Of a stretch of 64,000 bases of DNA, positions 52,439-60,896 are shown in pieces. The stretch lies in NCBI GenBank assembly GCA_902489745.1, contig CABUBB010000008.1:23419-87418 (forward strand), read 5' to 3'. A program made the translations under genes and the position numbers. The notes beneath the pieces were generated by a model. It ran no database searches. It worked only from the letters and a program-made list of their open reading frames with translations, and was not told the DNA's origin. Every line of letters starts with the position of its first letter. The stretch's first letter is position 1. Source of the DNA: Metaruminococcus_A sp003150405. GTDB taxonomy: Bacteria; Bacillota; Clostridia; Oscillospirales; Ruminococcaceae.

Positions 52439-52843
52439 TCATTGATTTGCCGGGGCTTCTCCATCCAGCAAAACCTTGTCGTTTTTTATCTGTTCCCGTT
52501 TGTCGACGCCGTCCGGCACCATACGCAACACCAGAAAATCAGAAGGGTTCTCAAAGGGATTTTCTATGGTATGCACCGCGCGGCCAACCTTGAGGATGGC
52601 GTCTTGGGGGACGGTACGGGACATTGTCTCGCCGTTTTCCAGCCAATGCACCACAACTGCGCCGGAAAGCACGACCAGGGTTTCATCCACAACGCAGTGG
52701 CTGTGCCATTCCTGAACGGAATGCGGCGGGATGGTACAGCGGTGGATTTCAGACTCCTCAAAAATATAATAATCCACGGCCGTGCGGTTGGGTTTTACAA
52801 CCGAAATGGCGTCCGCACGGGTTAAAATCCTGATTTCTGACAT
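52439..52843 (-). CDS. Cupin-fold protein
   Basis: 134 residues, one cupin barrel. Motif 1 is HSVQEWHSHCVVDETLVVLSG (metal-ligand His-His and Glu visible). Motif 2 reads VGRAVHTIENPFENP. Metal-binding cupins include dioxygenases, isomerases and small-molecule sensors; the role here is unknown. ATG 52843 with AAGGAAGG upstream. It is first in a gene string that runs through comEC and holA, behind an inverted-repeat region. Confidence 0.85.
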   Translation of the reverse strand: MSEIRILTRADAISVVKPNRTAVDYYIFEESEIHRCTIPPHSVQEWHSHCVVDETLVVLSGAVVVHWLENGETMSRTVPQDAILKVGRAVHTIENPFENPSDFLVLRMVPDGVDKREQIKNDKVLLDGEAPANQ

Positions 52844-52886
52844 CCGCCCTTCCTTTCGCAACAGGAAAACGCACGACTGTCTTTTG

Positions 52887-52942
52887 AATACAAATAGTAT
52901 TATTAAAAACAGTTATACAATCAGCGATATACTATCTGTATT
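52887..52942. repeat. 14-base inverted repeat in the cupin promoter region
   Basis: AATACAAATAGTAT (52887-52900) and the opposed AATACAGATAGTAT (minus strand of 52929-52942) match at 13 of 14 positions, with 28 bases between. This AT-rich area upstream of the cupin gene probably holds its promoter and could be an operator. Confidence 0.5.
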
Positions 52943-52983
52943 TTTAATCATGTAAATTACAAGAACGGCAAATCTTTCCGCGT

Positions 52984-53322
52984 TTATGCCATCTGGCCGG
53001 AGAGCTTCGCGCCGCCCAGCAGATGAAAATGCAGATGAGGGACCGACTGCGCGCCGTTTTCCCCGCTGTTGGTGACAATGCGGAAGCCTTGGTCCAAGCC
53101 GAGTTCCTTGGCGAGCTTTGCCGCGACCTCAAAGATATGTGCGACCACAGCGGAATTTTCCGCCGTGATATCCGCCGCACTTTGAACGTGCTGCTTGGGG
53201 ACGATGAGTACATGCACCGGCGCCTGGGGGCTAATGTCGTTAAACGCATAGACCAGGTCATCCTCATAGACCTTTGTGCTGGGGATTTTCCCGGCAATAA
53301 TGTTGCAGAACAGGCATTCCAT
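52984..53322 (-). CDS. HIT-family nucleotide hydrolase
   Basis: 112 residues. The catalytic histidine triad is HLHFHLLGG at the C-terminus, and the N-terminal CLFCNIIAGKIPSTK has the Cys-x2-Cys of many HIT proteins. It hydrolyses nucleotide phosphoramidates or dinucleoside polyphosphates. It lies 24 bases after alaS and is probably co-transcribed. GGGAGG precedes the ATG. No terminator was seen downstream. Confidence 0.92.
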   Translation of the reverse strand: MECLFCNIIAGKIPSTKVYEDDLVYAFNDISPQAPVHVLIVPKQHVQSAADITAENSAVVAHIFEVAAKLAKELGLDQGFRIVTNSGENGAQSVPHLHFHLLGGAKLSGQMA

Positions 53323-53346
53323 AACAAAATCCTCCCTTACACGAAC

Positions 53347-55989
53347 TTAGATTGTGGTCAGTTTTTCAACGAGGGACGGAAGATGCGCAAGCGCCTCGTC
53401 CATTTTAAACGGGTCGGAAACGCCGGCCATTGCCATGTTGGGGCGTCCGCCGCCTTTTCCGCCTGCGAGAGCGGCAATCTCCTTAATCACCACCCCGGCG
53501 ACAACCCCCTTTTCAATGGCGCCCGCGCCGCAGGCGGCAACCAGAGTTCCCTTGCCGTCCCGGATGGTGCCAACAACCACTACGGTATTCGGCATGGCGG
53601 AGATCATTTTGTCGGCAATTTTTTTAAGGGCGTCCGGCTGCGCATTCTGGAACAGGAAAGAAACCACCCGCAGGCCGCTTACTTCTACCGCGTTGTCAGC
53701 AACGCCGCGCGCCTGGAATTCGGCAAATTCGGCGTTGATCTTGTCGAGCAGGCGATCCTTTTCCTTCAAATCGTTCGCCACAGCGGCAATCTTAACCGGC
53801 AGCTCGGCCGGATTGGTGATTTTAAGGGTCTGACAGCACTGGGCAAGCATTTCATCGGTTTCCCGGATAAGGTTCAACACCCCGGCGCCGGTGACTGCTT
53901 CAATGCGGCGTACGCCTGCGGCAACCGAACTTTCACTGATGATTTTGAACAAACCGATTTTGCCGGTATTGTCCACATGGGTGCCGCCGCAAAGCTCGAT
54001 GGAATATTCCCCAATGTCGCAGACGCGGACAATGTCTCCGTACTTTTCGCCGAACAGCGCCATTGCCCCTTTGGCTTTGGCGGACTCGATGTCGGTCTCG
54101 TAGAGCTTGACATCGACGGCGGAAAGGATGGCACGGTTGACGTCGGTCTCAATCTGGTTGAGTTCTTCCGGAGTGAGCGCCTGGAAATGGGAAAAGTCAA
54201 AGCGCAGACGCTGTGCGGTGACAAGCTGCCCCGCCTGATGGACATAGTTGCCAAGGGTTTTGCGCAGGGCGGCCTGCAGCAGATGGGCAGAAGTGTGGTT
54301 GCGCATGATAGCACGGCGGTTGTAGGCGTCAATCGCTGCATCTGCCGTCTCGTCAAGGGCAACGGTTCCCTCGGTCACTTCACCAATGTGGAGGAAATGG
54401 CCGCCGTCGTCCTTTTGAACGTCGCTGATCCGGAACACGCCGGACGCAGTTTGGATTTCGCCAATATCAGCGACCTGTCCGCCGCTTTCCGCGTAGAACG
54501 GGGTTCGATCCAGCACCAAAACACCCTTAGAGCCAGCGTTGATTTCACCGACCAGCTCACCTTCTGAAGAAAGTGCAAGAATTTTTGCCTTGCAGGCGGT
54601 TTCGGTGTAGCCGGCAAATTCCGTCGCAGGCAGGGCGGAAAGATCAAGCGCGTCGTCTTTCCAAGCAACATCGCCGCCTGCAAAATGAGCAGTGCGGGCG
54701 CGTTCGCGCTGTTCCTTCATCAATTCGGCAAAACGGGTATCATCAACTGAAATGCAACGCTCCGCAGTGATTTCCATGGTGAGGTCAATGGGGAAACCAA
54801 AGGTATCATAGAGCTTAAAGGCATCGTCGCCGGACAGGATAGTTTCACCGCTGCCGTCCATCCGGTCCAGGATAGAGGTGAGCAGCTCCATGCCCTTGTC
54901 CACGGTTTTTTCAAAGTTTTCCTCTTCAACGCGGACAACCTTTTTGATGTAATCCGCCTTCTGGACAAGCTCCGGGTAAGCGGTCTCGTTTTCCTTGATG
55001 ACGGTATCCACCACTTCATAGAGGAACGGCTTCTTGATGCCGAGCAGGCGGCCGTGGCGCGCAGCACGGCGCAGCAGGCGGCGCAGAACGTAGCCGCGGC
55101 CCTCGTTGGAGGGGAGCACGCCGTCCCCGACCATAAAGACGGTGGAACGCACATGGTCGGTAATGACACGGAGCGACACGTCGGCCTTTTCCTCCTCTTT
55201 ATAGGTGACACCGGCAATCTGGCTGATGTGTTTCATAATATTCTGGATGGTGTCAACCTCAAAAAGATTATCCACCCCCTGGCAGATGCAGGCAAGGCGT
55301 TCGAGGCCCATTCCGGTGTCGATGTTCGGGTGTTCCATACGGGTGTAATTGCCTTCGCCGTCGCCGTTGAACTGGGAGAAAACGAGATTCCAGAATTCCA
55401 CATAACGGTCGCAGTCACAGCCGACGCCGCAGGTGGGCTTGCCGCAGCCGTATTCCTCGCCGCGGTCAAAATAGATTTCGGAACAGGGGCCGCAGGGGCC
55501 GGAACCGATTTCCCAGAAGTTGTCCTCCTTGCCGAGACGGACAATCCGATCCGGCGCTACGCCGACCTCGTTGACCCAAATGTCAAACGCCTCATCGTCG
55601 TCCTGGTAGATGGAAACCCACAGGCGGTCCACCGGCATTTTAATGACCTCGGTGATAAACTCCCAGGCCCATTTGGTGGCTTCATGTTTAAAATAATCGC
55701 CAAAGGAGAAGTTGCCCAGCATCTCAAAAAAAGTGCCGTGGCGGGAGGTTTTACCAACATTTTCAATGTCCGGGGTGCGGATGCACTTCTGGCAGGTGGT
55801 AACCCGTTTGTTCGGCGGGGTTGCCTGGCCCAAAAAGAACTTTTTCATCGGGGCCATACCAGAATTGATGAGCAGCAGGCTGCTGTCACCAATCGGGACG
55901 AGCGGATAACTCGGCAGGCGGGTATGGCTTTTGCTTTCAAAGAATCTTAAAAACTGCTCGCGCAGGTCGTTGAGTGAGGTCCACTCCAT
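53347..55989 (-). CDS. alaS: Alanyl-tRNA synthetase
   Basis: 880 residues. The class II catalytic core is N-terminal (MEWTSLNDLREQFLRFFESK). The editing domain has HTSAHLLQAAL (HxxxH) and CGGTHVDNTGKIG, the metal site that clears Ser- and Gly-tRNA. The C-terminal oligomerisation domain ends HLPSLVEKLTTI. ATG 55989 is chosen; the frame opens earlier at 56058 inside the T-box terminator and is not used. Expression is probably controlled by the upstream T-box. Confidence 0.97.
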   Translation of the reverse strand: MEWTSLNDLREQFLRFFESKSHTRLPSYPLVPIGDSSLLLINSGMAPMKKFFLGQATPPNKRVTTCQKCIRTPDIENVGKTSRHGTFFEMLGNFSFGDYFKHEATKWAWEFITEVIKMPVDRLWVSIYQDDDEAFDIWVNEVGVAPDRIVRLGKEDNFWEIGSGPCGPCSEIYFDRGEEYGCGKPTCGVGCDCDRYVEFWNLVFSQFNGDGEGNYTRMEHPNIDTGMGLERLACICQGVDNLFEVDTIQNIMKHISQIAGVTYKEEEKADVSLRVITDHVRSTVFMVGDGVLPSNEGRGYVLRRLLRRAARHGRLLGIKKPFLYEVVDTVIKENETAYPELVQKADYIKKVVRVEEENFEKTVDKGMELLTSILDRMDGSGETILSGDDAFKLYDTFGFPIDLTMEITAERCISVDDTRFAELMKEQRERARTAHFAGGDVAWKDDALDLSALPATEFAGYTETACKAKILALSSEGELVGEINAGSKGVLVLDRTPFYAESGGQVADIGEIQTASGVFRISDVQKDDGGHFLHIGEVTEGTVALDETADAAIDAYNRRAIMRNHTSAHLLQAALRKTLGNYVHQAGQLVTAQRLRFDFSHFQALTPEELNQIETDVNRAILSAVDVKLYETDIESAKAKGAMALFGEKYGDIVRVCDIGEYSIELCGGTHVDNTGKIGLFKIISESSVAAGVRRIEAVTGAGVLNLIRETDEMLAQCCQTLKITNPAELPVKIAAVANDLKEKDRLLDKINAEFAEFQARGVADNAVEVSGLRVVSFLFQNAQPDALKKIADKMISAMPNTVVVVGTIRDGKGTLVAACGAGAIEKGVVAGVVIKEIAALAGGKGGGRPNMAMAGVSDPFKMDEALAHLPSLVEKLTTI

Positions 55990-56029
55990 AATGTTTGAAC
56001 ATCCTTTCCATGCGTCTTTATTTGGGCTT

Positions 56030-56296
56030 TGCCGTGAAAAAATAAAAACAGCCCCCATCCGCAGAAAATTTCTGGGACGAAGACTGACGTTTCCGTGGTA
56101 CCACCCGGCTTGGATTTCCGTTTTGAAATCCCACTTATAGCTCCTTAACGCGGAGAGACGGTGCGCTTAATAAATATTTTGCACGCACAGCTCCAAGGCG
56201 GCTTCCCTTCTCCCCCGTTTCAAGCCTTGCACCATCCGGCTTTTCTCTGGCGCACGGAAGCAGGAGGGTTAACCTTTTCACAGCCGTTCCAATATC
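56030..56296 (-). promoter_or_regulatory. T-box riboswitch, alanine-specific, before alaS
   Basis: The T-box core GGGTGGTACCACGG lies on the minus strand of 56093-56106. Upstream, the Stem I region holds GAAGCCGCCTTGGAG (56191-56205), with GCC (56200-56202) as a fitting alanine specifier. Downstream, a terminator stem (about 56041-56087) ends in a T5-A-T6 tail before alaS. Uncharged tRNA-Ala would favour readthrough. Confidence 0.88.
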
Positions 56297-56302
56297 CATT
56301 GT

Positions 56303-56331
56303 ATTGTAGCATCCTTTTGGCGGAATGTCAA
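56303..56331 (-). promoter_or_regulatory. Strong promoter of the alaS T-box transcript
   Basis: Minus strand TTGACA (56326-56331), 17-base spacer, TACAAT (56303-56308), close to consensus. The -35 overlaps the stop codon of the penicillin-binding protein gene. Confidence 0.8.
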
Positions 56332-57956
56332 TGTTTGGCTTGTTCGGTGCGGATCTCGTCAAGCAATGTGATTTGGTCGGCGATGTTTGCAAAGACCGGC
56401 CCGGCGCTCAGGTTGCCGGTACGGCCATGCTCCACCATGACCGAAACAACGTATTTGGGGCTTTCCGCCGGGAAGTAGCCGGCGAACCAGACGTCGAGAA
56501 TTTCCTCGCCGTTTTCATCAAAGCTGCCGGTTTGAGCGGTAGCGGTTTTGCCCGCAGCAGTGACCAAAGTTGGTTTCGCCTTCATGTTATCCTTTTGTTC
56601 TACGGCAGATTCCAAAAAATCCCGCAAGGTCTCAGCGGTGGTTTCGCTCATTGCATAGATAGGAGCGGCAGACGGGATCTCGCTGTTCAGCGTGACGCCG
56701 TCCGACGTAGTGCCTTCGACCAATTGTGGAATCGGTGTTTTCCCGCCGTTGACAACGGCAGCGACCATTTGACAGAGCTGTACCGGTGTGGCAAGCAGTC
56801 TGCCCTGCCCAAAGGAGAGATTTGCGACGTCGGCCGGATTTGGAAGCTCGCTTGCTTTTGGAAGCAGGCCGGCGGCCGAAGTAAGCCCCGGAGCAAGCTC
56901 GGTCTGCCGTCCGAAGCCGAGGTTCTGGGCATAATCCACAATTTTTTCCGCGCCGAGCTGGCCGCCAAGATTGATAAAATAGGTGTTGCAGGATTCAACC
57001 ATCGCTTTTTTCATATCAATGACGCCATGGCCGGAAAGCAGATGGCATTTAAAGGGCTGCCCGCTCACATCAATCCAGCCGGTACAGTCGTAAGAGGCTC
57101 CGGCGTCAATTCCCATATCCAGCGCGGCCGCGGCAAGGGTAACCTTAAAAGTTGATCCGACCGGGAAAGCAGCAAAGCAGCGGTTTAGCAACGGTCCGCG
57201 CTCATCGGTCAGGCTTTCTGCAACATTGTCTGGATCATAGCTTGGAAAGCTGGCGCAGGCGAGGAGCTTTCCGGTGGAGGGATCCATGATAACGATTGCC
57301 CCCTTGTTGATGTACTGCGCGCCGACCGTTTCGCAAATAGACTGCAGTTCCCGATCCAACGTGAGAACAACGCCGGGATTTCCATCCCCCGTGGTGGTAA
57401 CCGCAGAACTGCCTTCCCCAAGCAGTCGGCCGAGTCCGTCCAAAGAATAGTGTACTTCCACCTGTTCGCCAACAGAGGATAGCAGGTCGTTATAAGCTTT
57501 TTCTATACCGGTTACACCGGAGCCGTCACTGTTAACATAACCGATGACATGGGCGGCAAGCTGGCCCGTACTGTACCGCTGCGGAACCTCAACGCTGGTA
57601 ATGCCGTCCAAATCATAATCTTCCCCCGGAAGAAGATCGGTGAGGAATGGTGTACCACCCTGTAAAAGCTGGTACAGCTCCTGGCGCCTGCTGTCATCCA
57701 CCTCTTCCAGCAGCGCTGCCGCGGTTTCGGCTTGTGGCAATACTGCCGTAAAGGTCTTGGTGGTATTGCCCACAAGCGGTGTGAATTTTCGGTCATAAAT
57801 TTTGCCGCGGGCCTTACCCGCTGTCAAGGTGTAGCTGCGCTGGTTCTGTGCTGTTTCTTTAAGCTCCGGCGATGAGGTGAGATCCGCCACACGGATGTTG
57901 AGCAGGCACATCAGTACACAGAAAATGGAAAAGACGGTTACAATACGTTTTGACAT
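56328..57956 (-). CDS. Penicillin-binding protein 2-like transpeptidase
   Basis: 542 residues. One N-terminal membrane helix is followed by a dimerisation region and the transpeptidase domain. The active-site Ser268 is in GSTFKVTLAA (SxxK). SCN lies in VESCNTYFINLGG, and the KTG-box equivalent is KTA in AAGKTATAQTG. It cross-links peptidoglycan; it is shorter than FtsI/SpoVD, resembling the PbpA group. It is monocistronic between guaA (divergent) and the alaS promoter. Confidence 0.9.
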   Translation of the reverse strand: MSKRIVTVFSIFCVLMCLLNIRVADLTSSPELKETAQNQRSYTLTAGKARGKIYDRKFTPLVGNTTKTFTAVLPQAETAAALLEEVDDSRRQELYQLLQGGTPFLTDLLPGEDYDLDGITSVEVPQRYSTGQLAAHVIGYVNSDGSGVTGIEKAYNDLLSSVGEQVEVHYSLDGLGRLLGEGSSAVTTTGDGNPGVVLTLDRELQSICETVGAQYINKGAIVIMDPSTGKLLACASFPSYDPDNVAESLTDERGPLLNRCFAAFPVGSTFKVTLAAAALDMGIDAGASYDCTGWIDVSGQPFKCHLLSGHGVIDMKKAMVESCNTYFINLGGQLGAEKIVDYAQNLGFGRQTELAPGLTSAAGLLPKASELPNPADVANLSFGQGRLLATPVQLCQMVAAVVNGGKTPIPQLVEGTTSDGVTLNSEIPSAAPIYAMSETTAETLRDFLESAVEQKDNMKAKPTLVTAAGKTATAQTGSFDENGEEILDVWFAGYFPAESPKYVVSVMVEHGRTGNLSAGPVFANIADQITLLDEIRTEQAKH

Positions 57957-58060
57957 GGAAAGCCCCCGGAAAACTGAAAATAGTTGTTTTTTGTGCTGTT
58001 TGAATGTTATTGTGCCCGGAACCGCCTGAATTATTGGCGGGAATGCGCGCTGGGCTTTTC

Positions 58061-58089
58061 TTGTAAAAGCAATGGCATTATGGTAAAAT
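58061..58089 (+). promoter_or_regulatory. Promoter of guaA
   Basis: TTGTAA (58061-58066), 17-base spacer, TAAAAT (58084-58089) with upstream TGG (extended -10). The leader of about 75 bases is too short for a typical purine riboswitch with terminator. Confidence 0.65.
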
Positions 58090-58170
58090 GATGAAAGAAA
58101 AACAGGGCTGTTCCGTGTTCGTACGAAAGTTAATTTGTTTTTAAAAAGATTATAAGAAAGTGGTGTTGTT

Positions 58171-59703
58171 GTGAATCATCAGACTGTACTGATTCTGGAT
58201 TTCGGCGGCCAGTACAACCAGCTCATCGCCCGCCGGGTACGCGAGTGCGGCGTTTACTGCGAGGTCAAACCATATAAAATGCCGTTGGAGGAAATCAAGG
58301 CGATGAAGCCCGTAGGCATTATTTTTACCGGCGGGCCGAACAGTGTGTATTTGGAGGATTCTCCGCGCATTTCAGAGGAGATTTTTGAATTGGGTGTACC
58401 AGTGCTCGGCATTTGTTACGGTATTCAAACCATGGCTTACCTGCTGGGTGGCCATGTGACAACGCCGGATTCCAGCGAATACGGTAAAACCAAAACCTTT
58501 TTTGACACTACTTCTCCCCTTTTTGACGGGCTGCCGGAGGAAGGAATTTCCTGGATGAGCCACACCGACTACATTGACAAGCTGCCGGAGGGCTTTAAAA
58601 CCATTGCGCATACCGCGGACTGCCCGGTAGCGGCAATGGAAAACGCCGAACAGAAGCTGTACGGCTTCCAGTACCACCCGGAGGTCATGCACACCGAAAA
58701 CGGCCTGCGGATGCTCCACAACTTTTTATACAATGTCTGCGGCTGCACCGGCGACTGGACAATGGAAAACTATGCTGAAACGTCCATCCGCTCCATTCGG
58801 GAAAAGGTTGGAAACGGCAAGGTTCTGCTCGCCCTTTCCGGCGGGGTGGATTCCTCGGTTGCGGCGGCACTGCTCGCCAAAGCGGTCGGCAGCCAGCTCA
58901 CCTGCATTTTTGTTGACCACGGCCTGATGCGCAAAAACGAGGGCGACGAAGTGGAGGCCGCCTTTGCCCAGTGGAATATCAATTTTGTAAGGGTCAACGC
59001 AGGCGAACGCTTTTTGGGCAAGCTGGCGGGCATATCGGATCCGGAGACCAAGCGCAAGATCATTGGTGAGGAGTTTATCCGGGTATTCGAGGAAGAAGCG
59101 AAGAAGATTGGGACGGTGGATTATCTGGTGCAGGGCACCATTTATCCCGACGTCATTGAATCCGGCGCGGGAGACGCGGCGGTGATCAAGAGCCACCATA
59201 ATGTAGGCGGCCTGCCGGATTACGTTGATTTCAAGGAGATCATTGAGCCGCTTCGCCCGCTGTTTAAGGACGAAGTGCGCAAATTGGGGCAGGAACTCGG
59301 GTTAAAGGAATACCTGGTCTGGCGCCAGCCGTTCCCGGGCCCGGGGCTTGCTATCCGTATCATCGGGGACATTACTCCAGAAAAGGTCGCCATTTTGCAG
59401 GACGCGGACTTCATCTTCCGGGAGGAGATTGCCAAAGCGGGGCTGGACCGGGACATCCACCAGTATTTTGCGGTACTGACCAACATGCGATCGGTCGGCG
59501 TTATGGGTGATTTCCGCACCTACGATTACACTCTTGCGCTGCGCGGCGTCACCACCACCGACTTTATGACGGCAGATTTTGCACGGATTCCGTACGATGT
59601 GCTGGAAACGGTAAGCAGCCGGATTGTCAACGAAGTGAAAGGGATTAACCGAATTGTGTACGATGTAACAACCAAACCGCCGGCAACGATTGAGTGGGAA
59701 TAA
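58171..59703 (+). CDS. guaA: GMP synthase (glutamine-hydrolysing)
   Basis: 510 residues. The class I glutaminase has Cys in LGICYGIQTM and His-Glu in FQYHPEVMH. The ATP-pyrophosphatase loop is ALSGGVDSSV. The C-terminal dimer domain ends KPPATIEWE. It converts XMP to GMP. The start is GTG 58171. Its 3' end adjoins the mobile element; guaA 3' ends are known integration sites. Confidence 0.97.
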   Translation: MNHQTVLILDFGGQYNQLIARRVRECGVYCEVKPYKMPLEEIKAMKPVGIIFTGGPNSVYLEDSPRISEEIFELGVPVLGICYGIQTMAYLLGGHVTTPDSSEYGKTKTFFDTTSPLFDGLPEEGISWMSHTDYIDKLPEGFKTIAHTADCPVAAMENAEQKLYGFQYHPEVMHTENGLRMLHNFLYNVCGCTGDWTMENYAETSIRSIREKVGNGKVLLALSGGVDSSVAAALLAKAVGSQLTCIFVDHGLMRKNEGDEVEAAFAQWNINFVRVNAGERFLGKLAGISDPETKRKIIGEEFIRVFEEEAKKIGTVDYLVQGTIYPDVIESGAGDAAVIKSHHNVGGLPDYVDFKEIIEPLRPLFKDEVRKLGQELGLKEYLVWRQPFPGPGLAIRIIGDITPEKVAILQDADFIFREEIAKAGLDRDIHQYFAVLTNMRSVGVMGDFRTYDYTLALRGVTTTDFMTADFARIPYDVLETVSSRIVNEVKGINRIVYDVTTKPPATIEWE

Positions 59704-59716
59704 TTTCAGAGACCCG

Positions 59717-59742
59717 AAAAAGCCCGGAATGACTGGGTTTTC
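59717..59742 (+). terminator. Weak terminator after guaA
   Basis: AAAGCCC-GGAATGACT-GGGTTTT, seven pairs with one G-U pair and a short T tail, 15 bases after the guaA stop. Confidence 0.5.
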
Positions 59743-59761
59743 TAAGGTTTGATGCCCTCCG

Positions 59762-59779
59762 TGGCAACGAAATGGCAAC
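59762..59779 (+). repeat. Tandem TGGCAAC sites at the element's left edge
   Basis: TGGCAAC occurs at 59762-59768 and 59773-59779, spaced 11 bases, one helical turn. The placement between guaA and the element genes suits integrase arm-binding sites of an attL end (inference). Confidence 0.4.
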
Positions 59780-59796
59780 ATTTTTTCATTATTCAG

Positions 59797-59844
59797 AAAA
59801 AGAGAGCTAACTGATTTTGATTAGTCAGTTAGCTCTCTTTTTTC
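59797..59844. terminator. Strong bidirectional terminator
   Basis: AAAAAGAGAGCTAACTGA / TCAGTTAGCTCTCTTTTTT, an 18-bp perfect stem with A and T runs on both sides. It separates guaA from the leftward repressor gene. Confidence 0.92.
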
Positions 59845-59901
59845 TTTTTATTATTGTCCTGTACAACAAACGACCTCTCTCGTGGCCTACAAGTGAGAGG
59901 G

Positions 59902-60390
59902 TCAAGCGAAATCTTGGGGTGGCGTCTTCACATAGGTCTGGGCTTTGTCAAACTCCGGATAGTGGTAGCGCCACTTATCGTAATCCTCCTTAGAAATCTC
60001 ACCTGCCTCCAGCATAGCAGCAGCCTGCTGCCAGGAGCAGAGCATCTCGTGCAGCCGGGCAGCATCCTTGTTCTTCCGAACATCGACCTTCAAGCAGACT
60101 TCTCCATCCATCTCGCTGATCTTGAGCCCATAGTTATCCTCAAGGGTGAACAGTGTGTGCATTAGCCCTACATAGGAGTCTATGTCCGGAACAGAGAGTG
60201 CATGGGGCGAGACATCCAGCACATCAGCCAGGGCAGCTGTCAGGTCTACCTTTGGGGTTCTTGATCCTGTTTCGTACTGTGCAAGGCGCACATCAGCAGA
60301 CTTCTCCGGGAAGCCCAGTGACATGCCGAGATATTTTTGTGTCATCCCCCGCAGGAGGCGGAAAAAGTGAATTCGTTCACCAATCGCCAT
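59902..60390 (-). CDS. XRE-family transcriptional regulator of the element
   Basis: 162 residues. The N-terminal helix-turn-helix is RIHFFRLLRGMTQKYLGMSL. The rest is a family-specific region ending DKAQTYVKTPPQDFA. Regulators of this type control excision or transfer genes of integrative elements. It is divergent from the excisionase. Its promoter contains an operator-like repeat, so autorepression is likely (inference). Confidence 0.85.
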   Translation of the reverse strand: MAIGERIHFFRLLRGMTQKYLGMSLGFPEKSADVRLAQYETGSRTPKVDLTAALADVLDVSPHALSVPDIDSYVGLMHTLFTLEDNYGLKISEMDGEVCLKVDVRKNKDAARLHEMLCSWQQAAAMLEAGEISKEDYDKWRYHYPEFDKAQTYVKTPPQDFA

Positions 60391-60425
60391 ATAACCAACC
60401 CCAGTCTATGATTGTTCTCATTTGA

Positions 60426-60454
60426 GATATAGCATATTTGTTTAGCTTCGTCAA
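60426..60454 (-). promoter_or_regulatory. Promoter of the XRE regulator
   Basis: Minus strand TTGACG (60449-60454), 17-base spacer, TATATC (60426-60431). One operator-like repeat (60436-60445) sits inside the spacer. Confidence 0.65.
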
Positions 60455-60544
60455 GATAATCTAAGCAAATTTATTTAATAATATTTCTTTCAAAACATTT
60501 GAACTAAGCTGATATGTATAGCATCATAAGAACACTAAGCAAAT
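60436..60544. repeat. Operator-like repeats CTAAGCAAAT
   Basis: CTAAGCAAAT occurs at 60461-60470 and 60535-60544. An inverted near-copy (ATTTGTTTAG, one mismatch) lies at 60436-60445 and a partial CTAAGC at 60504-60509. All lie between the divergent XRE and excisionase genes. Confidence 0.55.
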
Positions 60545-60634
60545 AAGTTTGGATAGCGAAGCGCAAAAAATATTATGCCAGTTTTTAGTTATACAACTGA
60601 GAAAAAAGTGGCAGTAGCAAGTGAGGAGGTCTTT

Positions 60635-60679
60635 ATGAAAAACAAAATTAGCAGGCAGTTACCAACAACAAAGAAATGA
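60635..60679 (+). CDS. 14-codon leader ORF coupled to the excisionase gene
   Basis: ATG 60635 follows a strong GAGGAGG site and encodes MKNKISRQLPTTKK. Its TGA (60677-60679) overlaps the ATG at 60676 in ATGA form. It may drive coupled translation of the excisionase, or be a remnant of a longer gene. No homology is claimed. Confidence 0.4.
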   Translation: MKNKISRQLPTTKK

Positions 60680-60894
60680 AGGTATTTACTATGGCTAATC
60701 AGATTTTTATGCGTGTCAACGAAGTGGCAGAGAAGTTGGGGATCTCCATCCCCTTTGCCTATAGGATCATTCGACAGATGAATGAGGAACTGGCTAAAAC
60801 CGGCTGCATCACCATTGCCGGGCGAATTGACCGAAAGTTTTTTCACGAGAAATTCTACGGTACAAGATCTGAGACAGAAAGGAAGGAGAAATAA
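60676..60894 (+). CDS. xis: Excisionase-like small DNA-binding protein
   Basis: 72 residues. It reads MANQIFMRVNEVAEKLGISI from the second in-frame ATG (60691), then FAYRIIRQMNEELAKTGC and ITIAGRIDRKFFHEKFYG. This is the winged-helix excisionase-like protein found before tyrosine integrases in Firmicutes elements. ATG 60676 is used because of coupling to the leader ORF; ATG 60691 with AAGG eight bases upstream is equally possible. The integrase remnant begins 2 bases after it. Confidence 0.82.
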   Translation: MKVFTMANQIFMRVNEVAEKLGISIPFAYRIIRQMNEELAKTGCITIAGRIDRKFFHEKFYGTRSETERKEK

Positions 60895-60896
60895 CT

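Noticed and set aside
53023..54567. Long plus-strand open frame opposite alaS
   Set aside because: It is antisense to a complete alaS and HIT gene, with no start context or homology.
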